DNA of 64,000 nucleotides from Plantago major. Lineage: Eukaryota > Streptophyta > Magnoliopsida > Lamiales > Plantaginaceae. The notes beneath the pieces were generated by a model that saw only the letters and a program-made list of their open reading frames with translations, made no database searches and was not told the origin of the DNA. Within the stretch, counting starts at the first letter, position 1, and each line of letters starts with the position of its first letter. This document shows, piece by piece, positions 1 to 12,480 of this stretch. Both the position numbers and the translations under genes were made by a program. The stretch covers positions 102,505,352 to 102,569,351 of the forward strand of contig CM048841.1 of NCBI GenBank assembly GCA_026545765.1, given 5' to 3'.

Positions 1-346
1 CAACGTTATGACTCATACAACTATTGCTCTTAAGTATTACTCTATTTACACCATAAAAAACATGTAAGAGGAGACAATTATTTCTTTAAATATTAATTAT
101 ATTTACACCTAAAAAAACAATAGTCGGTATCTCAAGTTCTTCATTGTACATCTCCTAACACTTATTATACTTGCACTAAAAAAGGGTCGCGAATTCTTGA
201 AATGGACCTGCCTTATTGATGGATTGATTGATGTTCTTAAATATACGTACAATCCATAATGTTTTAAGCAATAATAATAATTAATGAGTTGACAATATAT
301 GTGATTTTTACTAGACAATTCCTCATAAACTCATTCGAAAATTATC
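1..346. other. AT-rich spacer, no gene seen
   Basis: This stretch is low-complexity AT-rich DNA. Every frame is short and non-conserved. It ends in AAATTATC (339-346), which is repeated after the foldback element that follows. Confidence 0.6.
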
Positions 347-1211
347 TCGAGTTAAATGCATAACACCCCCCTGAGTTATTAATAATGTGCGCGAAACCCC
401 TCTAAGTTAACGAATTAGTACCAAACCCCCTTAAGTTATTAAAAATGGGCATAAAACCCCCCACCCTTTATTTTTAAAGTGTGTTAGGTACACTCTCATT
501 TGGTGCGACTATATATATTTGTTTATGTTATCTTACACCAAATCAATGTAAAAAAAAAAAAAAACATCATAGTTATAAAAAATAATCGCAAAATCCTATG
601 GAATTCTTATAAAGTCATTGCAAACCTCTTTTACATGAATACTAAATATACATGATGAATTCGTATTGTGTGCAGTTTGAGTCGTTTGTCCAAATTTTCG
701 AAAATATTAAAATGACTTAAATTTGAGCTATTAAAAATAATAAAACTCTACTTTTTTTTCCTGGTTAAATGAAAAACAAAAATCAATCACACACTATTGG
801 TTATATAGCACTGAAATATATAAATAACAACCATAGATAACACTAATTAAAATTGTCACTACATATCAACAACATATACCAATTAGTCATGTAAACGGAA
901 AAAAGTGAAGGCAAAAGATAATAAACTGAAACTATGAATGTCTAGTCCACCTAGTTGCGTTAATTTGGAGTAAGAAAACCTAAAAGAATATCCATTGTCG
1001 CACCTAACACGAGCACACCGAAAAAAAAAAAAGGCTGAGGGGGTTCAACGCACATGTTTTAATAACTCAGGGGGGTTTCGCGTACATTTTTCATAACTCA
1101 TGGGAGTTTCGTACACATTTTTTAATAACTCGGGGGTTTGATACTAATTTATTAACTCATGAGGTTTTACGCACATTTACAATAACTTGCAGGGTATTTT
1201 GCATTTAACCC
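347..1211. mobile_element. 865-bp foldback/MITE-type element with target duplication
   Basis: The left arm (about 350-480) and the right arm (about 1035-1211) are imperfect inverted repeats. Both are built from iterated blocks of the form 'ccccctgagttattaa..atgtgcg.aaac'. The ends read GTTAAATGCA and TGCATTTAAC. The 8-mer AAATTATC flanks both sides (339-346 and 1212-1219), which fits an 8-9 bp target-site duplication. The interior has no coding capacity. A hAT- or Mutator-derived non-autonomous element is inferred from the duplication length. Confidence 0.7.
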
Positions 1212-2102
1212 AAATTATCAGAGATCCCATATTAACACAGTACATTTCATATCTTCCAATGGAAATTTATAATCGTGATCCCATGATCATCATCAATTTC
1301 AAAAAAGGAAACAAGTGGACCTAAGTACATGAAAATCTGTTGGAAAAAGCCCAACTTTCGAAAGGAAATGATGAGGCTTCCAAGTCCTATCACGATTAGG
1401 CCCAAACCCAGATGAACTACTACTAAGAATTTAAAGCAAACACAAAACAAAACAAATTGCTCCCGATAAAACACCTGGCTATTCTCACCGTCTCCTCTTC
1501 TCTTCTCTACCTTCCATCGCCGATGAATTCACACTGAAATCCTCACATTTCCCCAACATTTCAACTCAGATCTGTAAAACCCTCCTTTCAAAATCCTATC
1601 TTTTACCCTTTATTCACCAATTTCTCCCAGTTCAATTACAGAAAATGCTCCACTTCTGACTAATTGCGGAAGTTACACTTAAAGGTCAGTTTTTTAATCG
1701 AATTATCCTCTTTTGAAAATGCTGTAGCTTCTTCTTTTCCTCTTCTCAATTGGTTAATTCTGGTCCAGTTAGGGTCTTTGTATTAGACTCTTAGTTGCAA
1801 ACCGATTTGTGTGGTTTACTATTTGCAGTTGTTTTGGTATTGTAATTACTAGTTATGCTTGGCGTTGAAAAAACTGATCAATTATTCAGTTACTGCTGAA
1901 GCATTTAAGTACAAGGGACAGCTTGTGATGTCATATGCATATACTTGAGTCATTGGGTGTAAATGTGAGGTTATTGGAGTTGAAAACTGTGAAGGAACTA
2001 TCAACTGTTTTTGGCAATTTCTGATAGAGGTAATATTTGACTTTGGAGTTACGTGGCAGTTTATAAACCCGTTTGAACTGATTTATGACAGGTGTGTCGA
2101 AA
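1212..2102 (+). promoter_or_regulatory. Promoter and 5' UTR region of the IQD gene, with a probable 5' UTR intron
   Basis: A CT-rich leader (about 1480-1680) is followed by a donor-like AAAGGTCAG near 1684 and an acceptor-like TTTATGACAG at about 2082-2091, a few bases before the start codon. A 5' UTR intron of about 400 nt is inferred. The transcription start is not determined. Confidence 0.45.
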
Positions 2103-5100
2103 ATGGGTGCTCCGAAGAAATGGATAAGAGCGTTGCTTGGTTTAAAGAAGTCTGATAAATCGACGTCCGCGGAGAAGGATGAGAATGTAGGTGGTTATTA
2201 TTTGATTGTGTTTTATTTCGTTTCCGTGCTACTTTCTGTTTGAATCGATGAGAGGTTATACGTACAGGTTTCTCTCTGACATTGTGTGGATAGGCCTGAG
2301 TAGCTATGTTAGATGATTTGCAGTTGCAAATAGACATTGTAGTTGGAATGTGTAACGAAATTTGTTTTACATATACATTTTCCCGAAAATCTATGAAGGA
2401 TTTTCCTGTGTTCAATGTGGACTAATCTGACAACTCTCCGTCCACTCTGTCGCCTTAGCCATTAGAAAATCTATTTGTTTTCGGGTGTATCTGCTATGTA
2501 TTCCTGCGCCGTTGTTTGCTTTATAAAAGTCCTGGGCTGTGGTTTAGTTGCTATACTTATCTTTTGCTGTCGTTCCTAATCAAAATGTTATAGCAATGTG
2601 AAATGAGGTTTGATTGGATGTCATTAAATTATGTGGTCAAATTAATTCTGTAGAAATCTGGGAGTGCTGGGAAGATTTGGCACCGAAGGAAGAACTCTGT
2701 CGAGATTGATGACAGTATACTTGAAAGTGAGTTGAACAAAAGTGTGGGCACCTCCATTGATGATGCTAAAGAATGTAGCGTCCAACTGGCTTCAGATTAT
2801 ATCAGCTCGCCATCTACTTCTTTTATGGCGCAAAATGTGGCTTTGCAACATGATACAAGAGAAGAACGTGCAGCCATACTCATCCAAACAGCCTTTAGAG
2901 GATTCCTGGTACTGAACCTTTTCATATTGTTGGTTCCATTTACTCAGTGAACTTGGCATTGTTTGAATTATCTTTGTATTTTCAACTTACATATGCATAT
3001 ATGTATATAAATATAATCAAGCTCCCAGTGTGATTAACTATTTCCTACAAGGCTTGTTGCTGTACTGAGAAACATGTGTATTAAATACCTGCACTGTAGT
3101 ATCCCATTCTTACTGTAGGCTGCATTTAAGTGTTGGTGGTTATTCTGCAACTCAAGAGTTTAAGATCATATTTGCATCCCTGCTCTTTATGTTTCCATGA
3201 TAATGGTTTATGTGAAATGTCCGTGAAACTTGTTTCCCCAGACTGATATTATCTGGTACCTGCACACAATTTCACTCAGTAATACTACTGGTTTCTCCAG
3301 CAATAATCTGTTTTTCATGATTCTGTATCCCTCTGTCTGCCAGGCTAGACGAGCTTTACGTGCTCTAAAAGGATTGGTGAGGCTTCAAGCACTTGTCAGG
3401 GGTCATGCCGTAAGAAAGCAAGCTGCCATTACACTTCGGTGTATGCAGGCTTTAGTAAGAGTTCAGGCTCGTGTCAGAGCAAGGCGTGTCCGTATGGCAT
3501 TAGAGACTCAGACCGAACAACATAAACTTCAACAACAACTCGAACACGAGGCCCGTGTCAAAGAAATTGAAGTAAGCTACAATTTTACGAAGTTGCACCT
3601 TCTATAAATGACTCTTCATATCTTTAGATCATAGTATATGTTATACAAAATGGAGTTACATACATGTTAGAAATTAGTATTGATTCTTGCAAATTGCAGA
3701 ACGAGATATTATAATTTATATCAAATCAAAATATTTTGAATCCAACTGATTAATGGGTATGCTGTTGCTAACATCACTGTCAGCTGGATCCATTGTGATT
3801 TTTGAATGAAAGGTTAAAAACCTGGTTAATTACCACCTTGTCTATCCCACAGCACTTTCCGAATGAATGAACCAATGTTGAAAAATTTGTATGGTGCCTA
3901 ATAATGTATATTAATAAATTGAGCGTTGAGCAACACAGCAGAATCCTACATGTGCAAGTTCTATGACGTTGAAGTTTCATATAGTAGTTGATATTATCTA
4001 CTAAGAGAAGTTTTAATTGCAAATTGATATGTGAATTTGGGGGAATGAAATTAGTATTTTCTCCTATTGTCGCACAATATCAGCACTCAGCTCAATTGTG
4101 TTTCTGGCTCAGGATGGGTGGTGTGATGGCGTTGGTTCTGTTGAAGATATTCAAGCCAAGTTGATTAAAAGGAAAGAGGCTGCGGTAAAGCGTGAAAGAG
4201 CGATGGCGTATGCTCTGGCACACCAGGTATAATTTAGCACTCTGCAAACTGTAACAGGTCATATTTGTGTCGAGAGGTTTTTGGGTGTTAGCACTTCCAG
4301 GCTCCAAGAAATAAATGTGACTGCAGTTATTACTATCACATGTTGAGCAATGTTTAATGCTGTTAGTCATCTCCTATTCCAGTCTTATTGGTCCTAACTT
4401 CTAAGGTGTGATGAGGTTCCTAATTTCTTCTGTGGGTTTCAGAGTTATGATGAGAACACAATAAAAGCCACATTATGGTAGGGCTACTTCCTACCATTGC
4501 AAATCAAAACAAACATTTGGAAAGAAAATTGGAGAAGAATAACACAAATTAGGAGTTTAAGAAGTCTGCCAAAATGACAAAATTTAATCCAGTGAAGTTT
4601 TCATCCGGTTTAACTTCTATCTAGATGTATAGGCTTGGGATGATATGAAGTTTTCATGATTCTTGTATTTCATTTGTTTGTAGCTGCCCACTTTTATTCG
4701 AATTAATGATGTAATAAGAAACTTCTGTTGGGGGATTTTTGCGGTCAAATCCACTGAATCAGTGTTATTGAGGGACATGACAGGAATATTCTTGTACTTG
4801 CACCTTTGATAGAAGTTTCCCCTTCTACTTTATTAGAGTTGGGTTTCTTCTGTTCTTTATTAGGGGGGTACGTACGATCATATTTTGTCATGACATGACA
4901 CTTCAGAATGAATAAAGTAATTAATACAAATGAACCCCCCTCCATTCGTTTTTGTTTTTTCTTTTCATGTCCTCATTTCTTCAGCTACTTAGCTATGCTC
5001 CATAACTTGCAGTGGCAAGCAGGGTCAAGGCAGCAAGGGACAGCTTCTGGATTTGAACCAGACAAAAGTAACTGGGGCTGGAATTGGTTGGAGAGATGGA

Positions 5101-6097
5101 TGGCTGTACGGCCATGGGAAAACCGCTTTCTAGACAATTCGCTTAAAGATGGAATGAAGGTCTGTGATGACGTGCCAATTGAAGCCAATAATGCACCAGC
5201 ACCTCAGTTAAAATCCACCTCGAAGAAACCTACATCAAATATTGCAAATGGGAAAACGGCTCCTCGCTCAAGCAATAATTCTAACTTATCCAATGAAAAA
5301 AGGGCCACTTATCATTCTGATGGGTCCAGTACGTCAACCGACAAGTTGGCCAATGTTCAAGAAACATCAGACACAAATCTTCCCGGTACGGGGCCTAAAG
5401 CTATTGCCGAAGAGCCGGAGGAAGCTATCTCAAAGCGCAAGGTTGTTGCAAGATCACACAGTAATCCTAAAGAGAGATCCATTCCTGCTGAAGGAAAGAA
5501 ACGATTGTCTTTGCCTGGCACCGGTCAGTCTCTCTCTCTCTCTCACTCTCAAACACAGACATTCACACAATCGCACTCCACACTGCTCACTCATCTATAT
5601 GGCACTCTACATTTAACCTATATTTAGAAACTTGAAAACTTCACCAGTCCTTTTCAAATAAAAGCAATGTTGCTCTTTGACTCGACTTGTTACGACTAGG
5701 TGACTAGCGATTTACATATAATTCCCCTGAAGGTTATAGTCACCCTTGTCTTGTGATTGTTAAGGGATATGCGTAACCTAAATGATAGTTCCAATTAGCA
5801 AAAGGGCGAAGCTTAAAGGATACTAATTTCCATAATTTCTTCTGAAAAAAATAACTAAATTATGCTTGTGTTAAACCACCTCGTGCTCTATATACTGCTC
5901 AACCAAGCATGGAGTTTCTGAATAGCTTCCCTCGTCTGATTTAACTAGGCCAAAGTCAAGGGTCTCGGCCAGCGAGGCAACTCGGTAAAACTGCTGTTAA
6001 AAGTTCTCCTTCTGCGCCAACGTCAGCTAAGCAAAAAAGAGATTCGAATGGCAATGATGCTAAGCCTTCAAAGCTTAGACCACAAGCTGCCCATTAG
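2103..6097 (+). CDS. IQD: IQ67-domain (IQD) calmodulin-binding protein, six coding exons
   Basis: Exons are 2103-2186, 2654-2908, 3344-3571, 4113-4226, 5013-5523 and 5949-6097. All junctions are GT-AG and the frame stays open, giving 446 residues. The start [13 protein letters not shown] is the conserved basic IQD N-terminus. The IQ67 domain covers about residues 101-167: a first IQ motif ([11 protein letters not shown]), then [11 protein letters not shown] and [16 protein letters not shown], with dense basic and hydrophobic calmodulin-binding spacing. The domain is split by a phase-0 intron after residue 113, the diagnostic IQD position. Further on are the family blocks [18 protein letters not shown] and [10 protein letters not shown]. 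Known role: IQDs bind calmodulin or CaM-like proteins and act as scaffolds at microtubules, plasma membrane or nucleus. From memory this is closest to Arabidopsis IQD5. AATAAA lies at 6355-6360. No defects seen. Confidence 0.95.
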
Positions 6098-6360
6098 CTT
6101 CCCTACATATTGCAGATCTTCTCATCTCTTTCAGCACCTGTAATTGTAGATTGTACATAAACAGCCTTGTAAAAGCTGTTGTTGCACCTGTGTTCTCCGG
6201 CTCAGATAGTTGCGATTATTGTTCCAGAGATCAACTGCTGTACGCAATGTTACTAAGTTATTTCTTCCCTCCGCATTCATTAATCGATCATATTGTTATT
6301 ATCAGATACTTTAATATATTGTTGTATCAGTTGTTGTATGGTCTATAAATGTTGAATAAA

Positions 6361-7760
6361 TATGCACAATCTGTTTGTTGAGGCAATTAATCACTGTTGT
6401 CAATCCATCATCCATTTTCTGTCTTATGGAAAGATTGAAATCGAGGCAAAACTGTAGTTATCTCCCCAATCTGGAGACCACTGGCCTGAATCTTGAACAT
6501 GTTTGTTATTCCAATTAAGAAAAAAGCAAGGTGGTGGTTGTACGAGGCGGAAAAAATCTGAAAAAGCTAACTTAAGCTGTTATGTTTCCGATTTGGTTAC
6601 CAAAACCAGGCGGGAACAACTTAAGGTACATTTTTCTGGTTTTTTCTAGGTACGAGGCTTTGTTGAAAGAATCAGTACATTTTACACGTGCAATTAGATC
6701 CAGATTTTGCTCCAGATCTTTGGGAAATGCAAAGTACATGAGCTTGTCTTAATCTTGATCTTGATGGTTCTTGGCAACCTTCTTTCTCATGTGATTCTGC
6801 TTCTTCGCAAGATTTAATGACCAACCTTTTGTCACGAAATAAACCCAGGTGAAAGTCTGTTTTCATGGCATGTTTAGATAATTAAGGTAAATTTGATCAC
6901 TTCTACGTTCTTTGAATCTTTGCCTACTTAGTGCAGCCGAAAACTCCTTGGTCCCGAATAAAAAATCACATAGCTTCCAATTTTAGATGTTCATATAACT
7001 TTTACCACAAAGTCTCAAAAGGGATGTGTATTAGTGAGAGACCTAAGAGACGGATTGATATTCTTAAATACTATATGTGTAATGTTTTAAACAATATCCG
7101 TAATGTTTTATAAATAAACATTTTATATCATTTTTTATGTAATGTATATTACCGATATTCTTAGTAAAACATGTAATGTTTTTTTTTATATAATTGTAAT
7201 GTTTGTCCGTATTTAAAAAGTCTTTATGCAACACCGTCTCTCCAGATACTTATTCAACTTTTACAATTTATAATTTAATCATTTATTTTAAATTTCATAT
7301 AAAATTACGTTGAAAAACTTGAAGTGTGAAGCGGACATATTGATAATTAAACATGGATATTCGAAAGATTGTAATATTAGCATTAAGCATACATCTTAAT
7401 TAATGACATTCTAGAAGCCCATAATGTGAGTAGGTTACAAAGAGGACAGACACCAGTTTTCATTGACTTTGAACAATCTTAGAAACAAATCATTCATTAT
7501 TTTAGAACTACTCTACTTCATTGCAATTTGTAATGCACACTAAAAACAAAAATAACCAATATATTTCGGAAACAAAATAAAGGACAACTTCATTCTATAG
7601 ATAAGAACAAACTCTATTTAAAAATAAACTCTTTATAAAAATATTTTTTACCAGTTCCAACGATATTAATGTATAAAGTTTTTACTCTAGTTGAAGCATT
7701 GCATCTTCATCAATAGATACCCAACTTAATTATAGCAAAAAAAAAAACGTGCAAGAGCAC
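6361..7760. other. AT-rich spacer with a possible small MITE
   Basis: No gene is supported. About 7032-7245 may be a small AT-rich MITE: it begins with 'gagagacctaagagacgg' and ends with 'accgtctctc', which are short inverted-repeat-like ends, and 'taatgttt' recurs in its interior. The boundaries are uncertain. Confidence 0.4.
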
Positions 7761-7761
7761 C

Positions 7762-7887
7762 TATAAATAAATTAGATCAAAGACCATAACTTCATTTATT
7801 TACACAATTACTTATTATTATTATTACATCACCTACTACTACTACTACTACTATTTCAAGTGAAATCTTTCTAAAAGCACACCCACC
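7762..7887 (+). promoter_or_regulatory. TATA box and leader of the GT14 gene
   Basis: TATAAATAA at 7762-7770 lies 126 bp upstream of the first in-frame ATG. The leader carries short TTA and ACT trinucleotide runs (about 7811-7852). Confidence 0.55.
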
Positions 7888-9135
7888 ATGACTTTCCCCT
7901 TTTTATCCTCTTCCCATCACAAACAACAGTCTCCCAAATCAAAATCCCCTTTCTTCTCCTTCACCCACTCTCTGCAACTCCCAAACCCTAACAATGGCAT
8001 CTCTCTAATCTCTCCCCCAAACCCCACCAAGACTCACTCCAAACCTCCAATGGCCTCTCCTCCATCTTCCCCAATTCTCCCAACCCTAATCCTCCTCTGC
8101 TCCTTACCCCTCCTCTACTACTTCCTCGCCCCCAAAATCCTCCCTCAACGCCAGCTCACCATCTCTCTACCAGAAGAGCTCGACGATCTCTCCCTCTTCC
8201 ACAAAGCCATCGCCATGGACTCCTCAAATTTCTCCCGCCACCGCAATCACCGCCTTCCCGCCGCCAAATCCCACATCTCCACCTCGCTCCGTCGCCCCAA
8301 GATCGCATTTTTATTCCTCACCAACTCCCAGCTCCATTTCTCACCTCTCTGGGAGAAATTCTTCTCAAACGTCTCCTTGAAACAGTACAACATCTACATC
8401 CACGCAGATCCCTTCGTCAAGATCCCACCTTTTCAAGGCGTCTTCTCGAACCGACTAATCCCATCCAAACGAACTCAACGATCTTCTCCGACCTTAATCT
8501 CAGCTGCTCGGAGGCTATTAGCTACTGCTATGCTAGACGATCCGTCGAATGCGTATTTCGCCCTCATTTCGCAATATTGCGTCCCTTTGCACAGTTTTAA
8601 CTACCTGTACAGCTTCCTGTTCGATTTAGGCCGGCTTTCGAGTACCGATTTCGAGTTTTCGAGCTACATTGAGATTCTGGACAATGAGCCGACCTTGTGG
8701 GATAGGTATAACGCGAGAGGGAAGAATGTGATGCTGCCGGAGGTCGTTTTCGATCAATTTCGTGTCGGTTCGCAGTTTTTCGTGCTTACTAGGAAGCATG
8801 CGTTGATGGTGATTAAGGATAGGAAGCTTTGGAGAAAGTTTAAGCTGCCTTGTTTGAATTTGGATTCTTGTTATCCGGAAGAGCATTACTTTCCGACTAT
8901 GTTGTCGATGATGGATCCGAATAAGTGTAGCCATTATACTTTAACTAGGGTGAATTGGACTGAGAGTGTCAATGGACATCCACATACTTATCATCCTGAG
9001 GAAGTGTCTGCTGAGCTTGTGTACAAGCTTAGGGAGTCTAACTCCACTTTTGAGTACATGTTTGCTAGGAAATTTTCGCCTGATAGTTTGGATCCATTGA
9101 TGGAGATTGCTGATTCTGTTATTTTCAAGGATTGA
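7888..9135 (+). CDS. GT14-family (Core-2/I-branching-like, DUF266) glycosyltransferase
   Basis: The coding exon is uninterrupted: 415 residues from the first ATG, or 361 from the ATG at 8050. The second start puts a signal anchor (PTLILLCSLPLLYYFLAP) close to the N-terminus, as is usual for these type II Golgi proteins, and gives the more usual length. The first 54 residues would be an unusual Ser/Pro-rich extension. The Branch domain runs from about residue 132 (PKIAFLFLTNSQLHFSPLWE) through YNIYIHADP, the FALISQYCVPLH block and the acidic motif SCYPEEHYFPT. The C-terminal part carries the TRVNWTESVNGHPHTYHPEE region. The plant family is Golgi-located; substrates are mostly undefined and some members act on arabinogalactan glycans. 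The first half of the coding strand is strongly C-rich while the second half is not. Confidence 0.9.
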   Translation: MTFPFLSSSHHKQQSPKSKSPFFSFTHSLQLPNPNNGISLISPPNPTKTHSKPPMASPPSSPILPTLILLCSLPLLYYFLAPKILPQRQLTISLPEELDDLSLFHKAIAMDSSNFSRHRNHRLPAAKSHISTSLRRPKIAFLFLTNSQLHFSPLWEKFFSNVSLKQYNIYIHADPFVKIPPFQGVFSNRLIPSKRTQRSSPTLISAARRLLATAMLDDPSNAYFALISQYCVPLHSFNYLYSFLFDLGRLSSTDFEFSSYIEILDNEPTLWDRYNARGKNVMLPEVVFDQFRVGSQFFVLTRKHALMVIKDRKLWRKFKLPCLNLDSCYPEEHYFPTMLSMMDPNKCSHYTLTRVNWTESVNGHPHTYHPEEVSAELVYKLRESNSTFEYMFARKFSPDSLDPLMEIADSVIFKD

Positions 9136-9144
9136 TGATCATTG

Positions 9145-10052
9145 GTAAGTTGAAATTGCTCTGCTCTGCTCTAGTCTAGTCTAGTGTAGTATAGTATAGT
9201 CCCTTTTTCTTGATGTTGCTGTTGTTTGGTATGTGATGAATGACTGTTTGTTTGCTTGATTAGGTTAGTTTGTTTGGCTAAGTGATTTGGTTGATTGATC
9301 TAGTTTGTGTGGATGTGAATTTGATGTTGAAATCTGGTGAGTGAAATGTCATGATCAGTTCTTGGCCTTTATTGCTTGTTTTTCATCAAAGATTGCATTT
9401 TTTCAGCTCAAAATTGGCAGGCCCTTTTTGCTTGTTTTTCATCAAAGATTGCATTTTTTCAGCCAGAGTTGATTATGTTTCTTGTTAACTGTTCCCTTTT
9501 GCAAGAATCTGATGAGGTTTAAGAGTTTTGTTTGATGATTTCTTGTGATATTGGAATCTGGTGAGTGAAATGTCATGATCAGTTCTTGGCCTTTTCTGCT
9601 TGTTTTTCCATCAAAGATTGCATTTTTTTCAGCCAGAGTTGGTAAGGTTTTTTGTGAGCTGTTCATTTTTGCAAGAATTTGATGAGGTTTAAGAGTTTTT
9701 TTTTTAAAACTTTGTTTGATCTCTTGTGAAATTGGAATCTGGTGAGTGAAATGTCATGATCAGTTCTTGGCCTTTTTGCTTGTTGTTTTTTCATCAAAGA
9801 TTGCATTTTTCCAGCTCAAATTTGGCAAAGCTTATTAAATTTCTTGTGAACTGTTCTTTTTTGCTAGAATTTGAAGAGGGTTTTGTTACTTTGTTGGATC
9901 TGTTGTGATGTACTACTAGTACTATTAGCATGGTACCGAGATGATGATAAAATGCAGTAAATTAATGCACTGTGTTAAACAAGTCACTTTCTTGATTTGC
10001 TGTATTTGTACTATATGCCATTGATGCTGATATAAATGTGCAATTGTTGCAG
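9145..10052 (+). other. Probable intron in the GT14 3' UTR
   Basis: A strong donor (TTG|GTAAGT, GT at 9145) lies 9 nt after the stop codon. A pyrimidine-rich acceptor (GTTGCAG, ending 10052) precedes a probable terminal exon reaching about 10400. A junction this close to the stop should not trigger nonsense-mediated decay. The intron interior is mostly a tandem repeat. Confidence 0.6.
9327..9900 (+). repeat. Imperfect tandem repeat inside the GT14 3' UTR intron
   Basis: The block starting AATCTGGTGAGTGAAATGTC occurs at 9331, 9555 and 9736, giving periods of 224 and 181 bp. Each copy continues with 'catgatcagttcttggcc' and 'catcaaagattgcat'. A partial extra copy begins near 9421. Confidence 0.85.
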
Positions 10053-10440
10053 GGCAGAAAATTGCAAAAGGCAATATTTGAGGTTGTTACAAAATGGAGG
10101 GAAGATGGAGTGCCACGTGGGATTTAGGTTTTTATGAGAGGCTGGTAAAAAATAATTGCCCTCAGCCTAATTTAACCCCAAGGAGTCCAACTCAAGCAAG
10201 CAATTGAGGAAGAGATGAGATAAATTAGAAGTTAAAATGTGTAGTAGAAAGTGAAAAAAAGGTGTAATTTTTTGGTGGTGTAATATTTGTCTTTGTAGGT
10301 GGTGATTTGCTTACCCTAAAGAAGATGGGGTGGGTAAATTTGTGATTGGGACTTTTGGTCCTACTTTTTGTTGTTGTTCATGATGATGTTTGTACATATG
10401 TATGAAATGAATTGAAAATGAGAAAGTTCATGGGTTAAAA
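10053..10440 (+). other. Probable terminal 3' UTR exon of the GT14 gene
   Basis: This follows the acceptor at 10052. It contains no coding frame and has GT-rich and AATGAAT-type sequence near 10405-10440. The cleavage site is not determined. Confidence 0.4.
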
Positions 10441-11035
10441 GAACCCTGAAATTTCACTTATATATGGCCTCTTTTTGAGAAATACGTACCGCATCTTTAC
10501 CTATTTTATTTAGAGAAATACAATCAATGAAAAATCTAACTATTAAGTACTCCGTTTGAAGAAAATTACGTCATGGAGACTACTAAAAAAACTCATGCTT
10601 TTCCTCCAACTTCCTCACCACGACTTGGTGTCTAAACAAGTTAAGATGTTCACAATCAACTTGTAAGAAAGTTATCAAAACCTCACACCCCTAACCACGA
10701 CCACCTTATGACTTCCCTATATGGCCTTTTATTGAGATTCTTGTTCTTCAAATTGTCATATTTTGGAATAAAGGGACAAAGCAAAAATTGGTGTGAAGCT
10801 ACTCTTGTACCTTTTCTATATTTGTTCCTAATTTTCTAATCTTTCTAGTGTTTGGGATTCTATTTGCTTTTGACTAATTGGAAAGCATATTACTTGGCAG
10901 TTAGCAAGGACCAAGAAATTGTTTGTTTACAAGTTTCTTTGTTATTTCTAGCTTAAAAATCGGTGCTTAAAACAATTTTCGCAAAAAATCCATCCAATCC
11001 ATATATTATGTAAAGCATAAGGGGCTAGACCTAAC
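10441..11035. other. Spacer, nothing recognised
   Basis: AT-rich, non-coding and without a clear repeat. Confidence 0.5.
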
Positions 11036-12050
11036 CAGATACATTAAATTCTATGTGGAATTTTGTAGAATTAATTGTATATTAGGTAATATATATTTCA
11101 CTGTTATTTTTTGTATGTTGATTGTATATATATTTTCTATTAAATTTTATATAATTTTATATGCAAAAATCAGAAAAATATTTTGAACATATATTTGAAT
11201 TCGTTGTGACAAGACGAATCCATAGACACCAATCTTGAATACTAATATTAATTAAATAAATTATTCTATTCATTAAAATTAAATATAAATTTATTAAATA
11301 AGAAGTAACGCCGGAATTAGTTGTATTTTAGCCAATATATATTTCACTGTTATTTTTTGTATGTTGACTGTATATATAGTTTTTATTAAATTTCATATAA
11401 CTTTATCTGCAAATATTCGAAAAATATTTTGAACATGTATTTGAATTCAAAAATGAAATAATGCGAAAATCCGAAAAATATAAATTTATTAAATAAGATA
11501 AAATGAAATAATGGAATTTTAATTTAAAAAATAGAGTATTTATTAAATTAATTTAATCCTACGTGGAATTTTGTGGAATTAGTTGTATTTTCAACCAGTA
11601 TATCTTTCACTGTTTATTTTGGTATGTTGACTGCTTATATAATTTTGATCAAATCTCATATAAATGTATCTACAAAACTTCGAAAAATATTTTGAACATA
11701 TATTTGAATTCACCATGACAAGACGAATCTATAGACACCAGTCTATGTTGTTGTTGTTGTTGTTGTTATCATAATCATCATCAATTAAATAAATCATTTC
11801 ATTCACTAAAATAAAATATTAATCTCATATAACTTTATCTACAAAAATTCAAAAAATATTTATAATATATATTTGAATTCGTCAAGACAAGACGAATTTA
11901 TAGACACCAATCTTAGATACTATTATTTGATTAGATAAATTGCTTTATTCATTAAATTAAAATATAAATTTATTAAAAAAATAAAATGAAATAATTGAAT
12001 TTTAAAAATTAAAAGCGACTCATTAAAACACATTATAAATAATTAACATA
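11036..12050. repeat. AT-rich tandem repeat, about four degenerate units
   Basis: Units of roughly 200-270 bp carry in order 'gtggaattttgt.gaatta', 'tatttcactgtta', 'aaaaatattttgaacat' and 'gacaagacgaat.catagacacc'. Copies are centred near 11190, 11430, 11690 and 11870. The same family appears in the opposite orientation at 24605-25030, so it is a dispersed repeat that is locally amplified here. A TTG microsatellite sits at about 11750-11768. Confidence 0.75.
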
Positions 12051-12480
12051 GCATCAAGCGTTCAAAAGGAGACTCATTTTAAATAGTTTAGCATCAAACA
12101 TTCTGGACAAGCTAAAATATACGATTATTTTGATTAGCCTCATATATATCCATACAACCATACCATTTGTGCACTTTCGGTTATTCTGGGCACTTTCGTA
12201 TATTTTTCTTGGTGTTTTGATCTTTACATGTCTATCAACAACATTTTACATGTGAAGACTTTCAATTTCATTTTCTTTATGTATAAGATTCGATCGGTAG
12301 GATGAGGTATAAGGTCTCTAGCTGGAAGGACTGGTTCTATCCACCCGAATTCAACTCAGTTCGAAATATTGATGTTCAGATCCGGTCTGGCATATACTTG
12401 AACCCGTTCCATACCTTTGTTACAAGACCCGACCGCAACATTTTATGATTATTAAGTTAGTAAAAACTACATTTTTTCCG
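12051..12480. other. Spacer, nothing recognised
   Basis: No supported coding region and no clear repeat. Confidence 0.45.

Noticed and set aside
4908..5616. Alternative frames across the IQD exon 5 (4908-5627 and 5242-5616)
   Set aside because: The frame in 5013-5523 matches the IQD family and the splice phases; the upstream extension is intron and the other frame is a shadow.
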